Made by a program: the position numbers and the translations under genes
Part shown: in pieces, positions 8,561 through 10,787 of the stretch
Position numbering within the stretch: the first letter of the stretch is position 1
How the letters are laid out: each line of letters begins with the position of its first letter
Assembly (NCBI GenBank): GCA_937916035.1
Contig: CALGIH010000255.1
Location: 1 to 10,787 of the forward strand
Length of the DNA stretch: 10,787 nucleotides
From: an uncultured Lacinutrix sp.
Lineage (GTDB): Bacteria > Bacteroidota > Bacteroidia > Flavobacteriales > Flavobacteriaceae
Direction: 5' to 3'
The notes under the pieces: generated by a model
Database searches by the model: none
Seen by the model: only the letters and a program-made list of their open reading frames with translations
What the model was told of the DNA's origin: nothing

Positions 8561-9092
8561 TTACTCTATAACTTCATAAACTGTAATGGCTTCAGTTTTA
8601 TTTTTTAATTAAATGTCACCTATTTTTATGCATTTAAAGGCCTCTTTTACTTCGTTGTAACAATCTTCAGAAATAATAATCTGGCTTTTTTTTTGCTGCA
8701 TCTTGAAAACGAGCAGCTGTATTTACAGTGTCACCAATAACAGTGTAATCCAATCTTTTTAAAGTCACTGAGCCAATATTTCCAGATATCATTTCGCCAC
8801 TTTTAATACCTATAGATACTTTTGGCATAAAACCTTGTAAGTTTTTAGCTTCTGGAAGACTGTTTATTTTAGTTATGAGCTTAATTGCTATATCATTGTA
8901 ATGAAAAGAAGAATCAATATTGGAAAATCGATAACCAATGGTTAATTCAGTTGCAAACCATAATCTTGTTGAATCATTTTCTGCCTCCAACGGCTTTTCT
9001 TTGAAGTTATTTAATATGTCTTCATTTACTTGACCATAGGCATTAAAAGCAACTACCAACAACAAGACATATACAAGCAATTTATTTCGCAT
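8561..9092 (-). pseudogene. Remnant of an exported TPR-type class III adenylate/guanylate cyclase gene (internal deletion, frameshift, nonsense codon)
   Basis: The first 141 codons (to TGA at 8669-8667) start with a signal peptide (MRNKLLVYVLLLVVAFNAYG, then Q). A TPR-like stretch follows at about 40-75 (DSTRLWFATELTIGYRF, DSSFHYNDIAIKL). At about residues 80-90 the sequence jumps straight into the second half of a class III cyclase domain: PKVSIGIKSGEMISGNIG, then LDYTVIGDTVNTAARFQ. Transition-state Asn124 and Arg128 are present, and Thr117 sits at the purine-selecting position, a choice frequent in bacterial class IIIb enzymes. The remaining TPRs, any membrane helix and the metal-binding Asp half of the domain are missing. 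After a run of nine A (8694-8686) the homologous reading moves to another frame: SQIIISEDCYNEVKEAFKC, KIGDI, an in-frame TAA at 8611-8609, then LKNKTEAITVYEVIE and TAA at 8563-8561. That is the standard cyclase C-terminus. The product cannot be an active cyclase. Confidence 0.85.
8686..8694 (-). other. Nine-A homopolymer where the cyclase reading frame breaks
   Basis: On the coding (minus) strand, nine A follow GCAGC and precede GCCAG. With nine A the frame runs to PDYYF and TGA after only four more sense codons past the run. With eight A it continues as SQIIISEDCYNEVKE and other cyclase-like residues for about 24 codons. The break is therefore most simply a one-base gain by slippage. Natural transcriptional slippage or a sequencing indel would look the same. 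Confidence 0.75.
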
Positions 9093-9160
9093 AATTATTT
9101 TTTAAACTGGTAAAAACATAATAAAATTTGTTCCTTCTTCCTTCACAATGTCTCAACAGT

Positions 9161-9470
9161 TTATGAATCAGTTTCAGTAATTCCAACGATGACATTTACG
9201 CCACCAGTGGCAAAGTTGGATAAATCGTTAACTGTATCTTGTCCTTCTGTAGAACCCATAGTTTCTTCAATTTGTTCAACACTGCTGAAATGCAATTCAG
9301 CCATTCGATAATAATCGGCTTTCTTGCCATCTGGTGTTCCAAGGAATTTGGTTAATTCAAGTTTGGCTACCTTCCATTGTTGCTGCAAGAGGTAAATGTT
9401 TGTTTTGGTAATACGTTTCGAACGTTTCTACGTTAGTTGGATGTCCATAAAGAACAGTTAGTTTGTACAT
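9161..9470 (-). pseudogene. EthD-family small protein gene, frameshifted
   Basis: From the ATG at 9470 the frame reads MYKLTVLYGHPTNVETF, then ETYYQNKHLPLAATMEG, and would stop after SQT. The homologous continuation, VAKLELTKFLGTPDGKKAD and on to NFATGGVNVIVGITETDS, is in a different frame and ends at 9161. Together they make about 103 residues, the usual length of EthD-fold (dimeric alpha/beta-barrel) proteins, with the typical YGHP start, the Y..KHLPLA motif and the ATGGVNVIVG end. The shift is at 9372-9368: two bases appear to be missing between the GAA-GG and GTA-GCC parts. It begins 11 bp after the sortilin-like gene, so it was probably co-transcribed. EthD-domain proteins often go with degradation or redox pathways, but no function can be stated here. 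The 75-codon frame at 9388-9161 would start on TTG inside the gene and is only the rear half. Confidence 0.82.
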
Positions 9471-9481
9471 AAATTTTATAT

Positions 9482-10787
9482 TTAATTTTGAATAATTATT
9501 GCTGGTAAGTTTAAATCTTTGAATTGATTGTTATAGGCAGCCATCTCTGAATTTATAATGGCATTGCGTTCAGTTTTATAAACGTTCCAATCTTTCATTA
9601 AATCTTGAAGCCTTTCTTTGGAACCTTGCGTGACTTTTGGTTCGTCAACGTCAATAAAACCTTTTAAATGCAGCAATTGCGAATTCAATTTATTGTTGAA
9701 ATTTATTACATCCTGAAATGTTTTTTGTTGAGGTTGAATCAAATTTTCTTCCCAACTAGTAATGCGTTCAATTAAGGATTTGCCTTTATCTAATAAATCT
9801 TTTGCGGCATCATTCTCTTTTAGAAGTTTGGCATAACCTTCTAGTTGAGATTTTGCAGAACGTATATTGTTGACTGATTCGTGAATGTCTATAATTATAT
9901 TATCAATTTGTAACAAGGCAGCTTGTTGCTCTTTAAAGTCAGATGGTGTTGATTGCACATTAGGATTTGGTAAAATAGTCACTTCTGTTTCTGATGTGTC
10001 TCCATTTTCTATAGTTAATCTTAGTGTGTAATTACCTGGAGCAACATTGGATCCAGAATGACCACCATGTACAAATACATTATCTACTCCTGGAAGTGAT
10101 GCTCTTTCAAAATCCCAAGTAAAACGATTGTAACCCTTTTTTGCAGGTAGTATTTGAGGCGCTGAAGGACCTCCAGACCATGATTTGAAATCTTTATCTT
10201 TTTTATTTGAATATGTTCTTATGACTTTGTTACCTTCTAGAACTTCTAGTTTGAGTTCTAAACTGTCAATGTTTTTTTCTAAAAAATAATCAAACGTAAG
10301 GCCACTTTTTGGGTTTTGCCCAACACCAGGAATGAATTGATTAGAACTGCCTCCAAAAATTCTATACGTATCTTTTGGTTTGAATAGTTGAACCGTTTGT
10401 TTAGTTGTGTTAATGTTCTGAATTGCTGCCAAATCATCTAAAATCCAAAACGAACGCCCAGCTGTTGCAGCTATTAAATCATTGTCTTGAATGTATAAAT
10501 CATTAATTGCTACCACAGGAAGGTTCAATTGAAATTGTTGCCAATTTGCGCCATCGTCAAGAGAAATATATAATCCAGTTTCTGTTCCAGCATACAATAA
10601 TCCTTTTTGCTTTTTATCTGCTCTAACAACACGAACAAAAGTATGTGGGTCATTAATACCATTTACAATTTTGGACCAAGATTGTCCGTAATTATTAGTT
10701 TTAAAAATATATGGTTTTAAATCCATAGACTTATATCTCATAATAGTTATATAAGCAGTTGCTGGATCATGTGGTGATACTTCTATG
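9482..10787 (-). CDS. Sortilin/VPS10-like BNR-repeat protein, C-terminal part (5' end cut by window)
   Basis: The frame is open to the window edge and gives 434 residues. An internal ATG at 10741 is not the true start, because the codons before it (IEVSPHDPATAYITI) match the family and lead into MRYKSMDLKPYIFKTNNYGQ. BNR/Asp-box-like blades are visible: TNNYGQSWSKI near residues 30-40 and SLDDGANWQQF near 75-85. Then comes the characteristic DLIAATAGRSFWILDD (about 103-118), a jelly-roll-like stretch ending in APGNYTLRLTIENG (about 250-263), and a helical, coiled-coil-prone C-terminus from about 280 (QQAALLQIDNIIIDI, SQLEGYAKLLKEND). Full-length relatives are about 1000 residues, exported, and annotated as glycosyl hydrolase or sortilin-related without a proven reaction. 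It heads the visible gene run, 11 bp before the broken EthD gene. The family call is firm and the function is unknown. Confidence 0.88.
   Translation of the reverse strand, partial: IEVSPHDPATAYITIMRYKSMDLKPYIFKTNNYGQSWSKIVNGINDPHTFVRVVRADKKQKGLLYAGTETGLYISLDDGANWQQFQLNLPVVAINDLYIQDNDLIAATAGRSFWILDDLAAIQNINTTKQTVQLFKPKDTYRIFGGSSNQFIPGVGQNPKSGLTFDYFLEKNIDSLELKLEVLEGNKVIRTYSNKKDKDFKSWSGGPSAPQILPAKKGYNRFTWDFERASLPGVDNVFVHGGHSGSNVAPGNYTLRLTIENGDTSETEVTILPNPNVQSTPSDFKEQQAALLQIDNIIIDIHESVNNIRSAKSQLEGYAKLLKENDAAKDLLDKGKSLIERITSWEENLIQPQQKTFQDVINFNNKLNSQLLHLKGFIDVDEPKVTQGSKERLQDLMKDWNVYKTERNAIINSEMAAYNNQFKDLNLPAIIIQN

Noticed and set aside
9093..9160. Possible promoter before the cyclase remnant
   Set aside because: TATGTTTT resembles the Bacteroidota TAnnTTTG element only partly, and no TTG lies at a suitable distance upstream.
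1..10787. Insertion sequence, CRISPR array, tRNA or att site that could explain the decayed stretch
   Set aside because: No transposase, terminal inverted repeats, regularly spaced repeats or tRNA-like folds were seen by eye. The lesions look like small mutations and one deletion.

Overview
The window is low-GC DNA, and every gene in it lies on the minus strand. It fits a marine-type Flavobacteriaceae or related Bacteroidota genome. The evidence is short Lys-rich signal peptides ending in FAQ, FGQ or YGQ, A-rich leaders in place of Shine-Dalgarno sites, tricorn-type and S9 peptidases with beta-propellers, and a sortilin-type BNR protein. The species cannot be named from sequence alone.

Layout in the direction of transcription, from high to low coordinates: (1) the C-terminal 434 residues of a sortilin/VPS10-like BNR-repeat protein (10787-9482, 5' end outside the window); (2) a small EthD-family gene broken by a frameshift (9470-9161); (3) a remnant of a secreted TPR / class III nucleotidyl cyclase gene (9092-8561), with a large internal deletion, a homopolymer frameshift and an in-frame stop; (4) a PycTM-type (Pycsar effector, DUF5706-like) membrane protein (8526-8029), whose TAG stop is followed in frame by 17 hydrophobic codons that look like its lost last membrane helix (to 7975); (5) an intact exported S9 peptidase (7936-5912); (6) an intact exported tricorn-type S41 peptidase (5892-2650); (7) an exported S9 peptidase fused to a C-terminal formylglycine-generating-enzyme-like domain (2634-1, 3' end outside the window).

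The three peptidase genes are 15-19 bp apart and probably form an operon for breaking down peptides in the periplasm or outside the cell. They have long, undamaged frames with complete catalytic residues. In contrast, the roughly 1.5 kb from 7975 to 9470 contains five separate lesions. Sequencing error would be expected to fall evenly, so this clustering suggests real decay of one unit.

The main result is that this unit looks like the ruin of a two-gene cyclic-nucleotide system: a cyclase directly upstream of a PycTM-like effector, as in Pycsar anti-phage defence. Its cyclase was apparently exported or membrane-anchored with a periplasmic TPR sensor, which is not the simple cytosolic design of the best-known Pycsar cyclases. 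Because the cyclase lost its metal-binding half, the system should be dead in this strain. An intact homologous locus in relatives would be the object to study.
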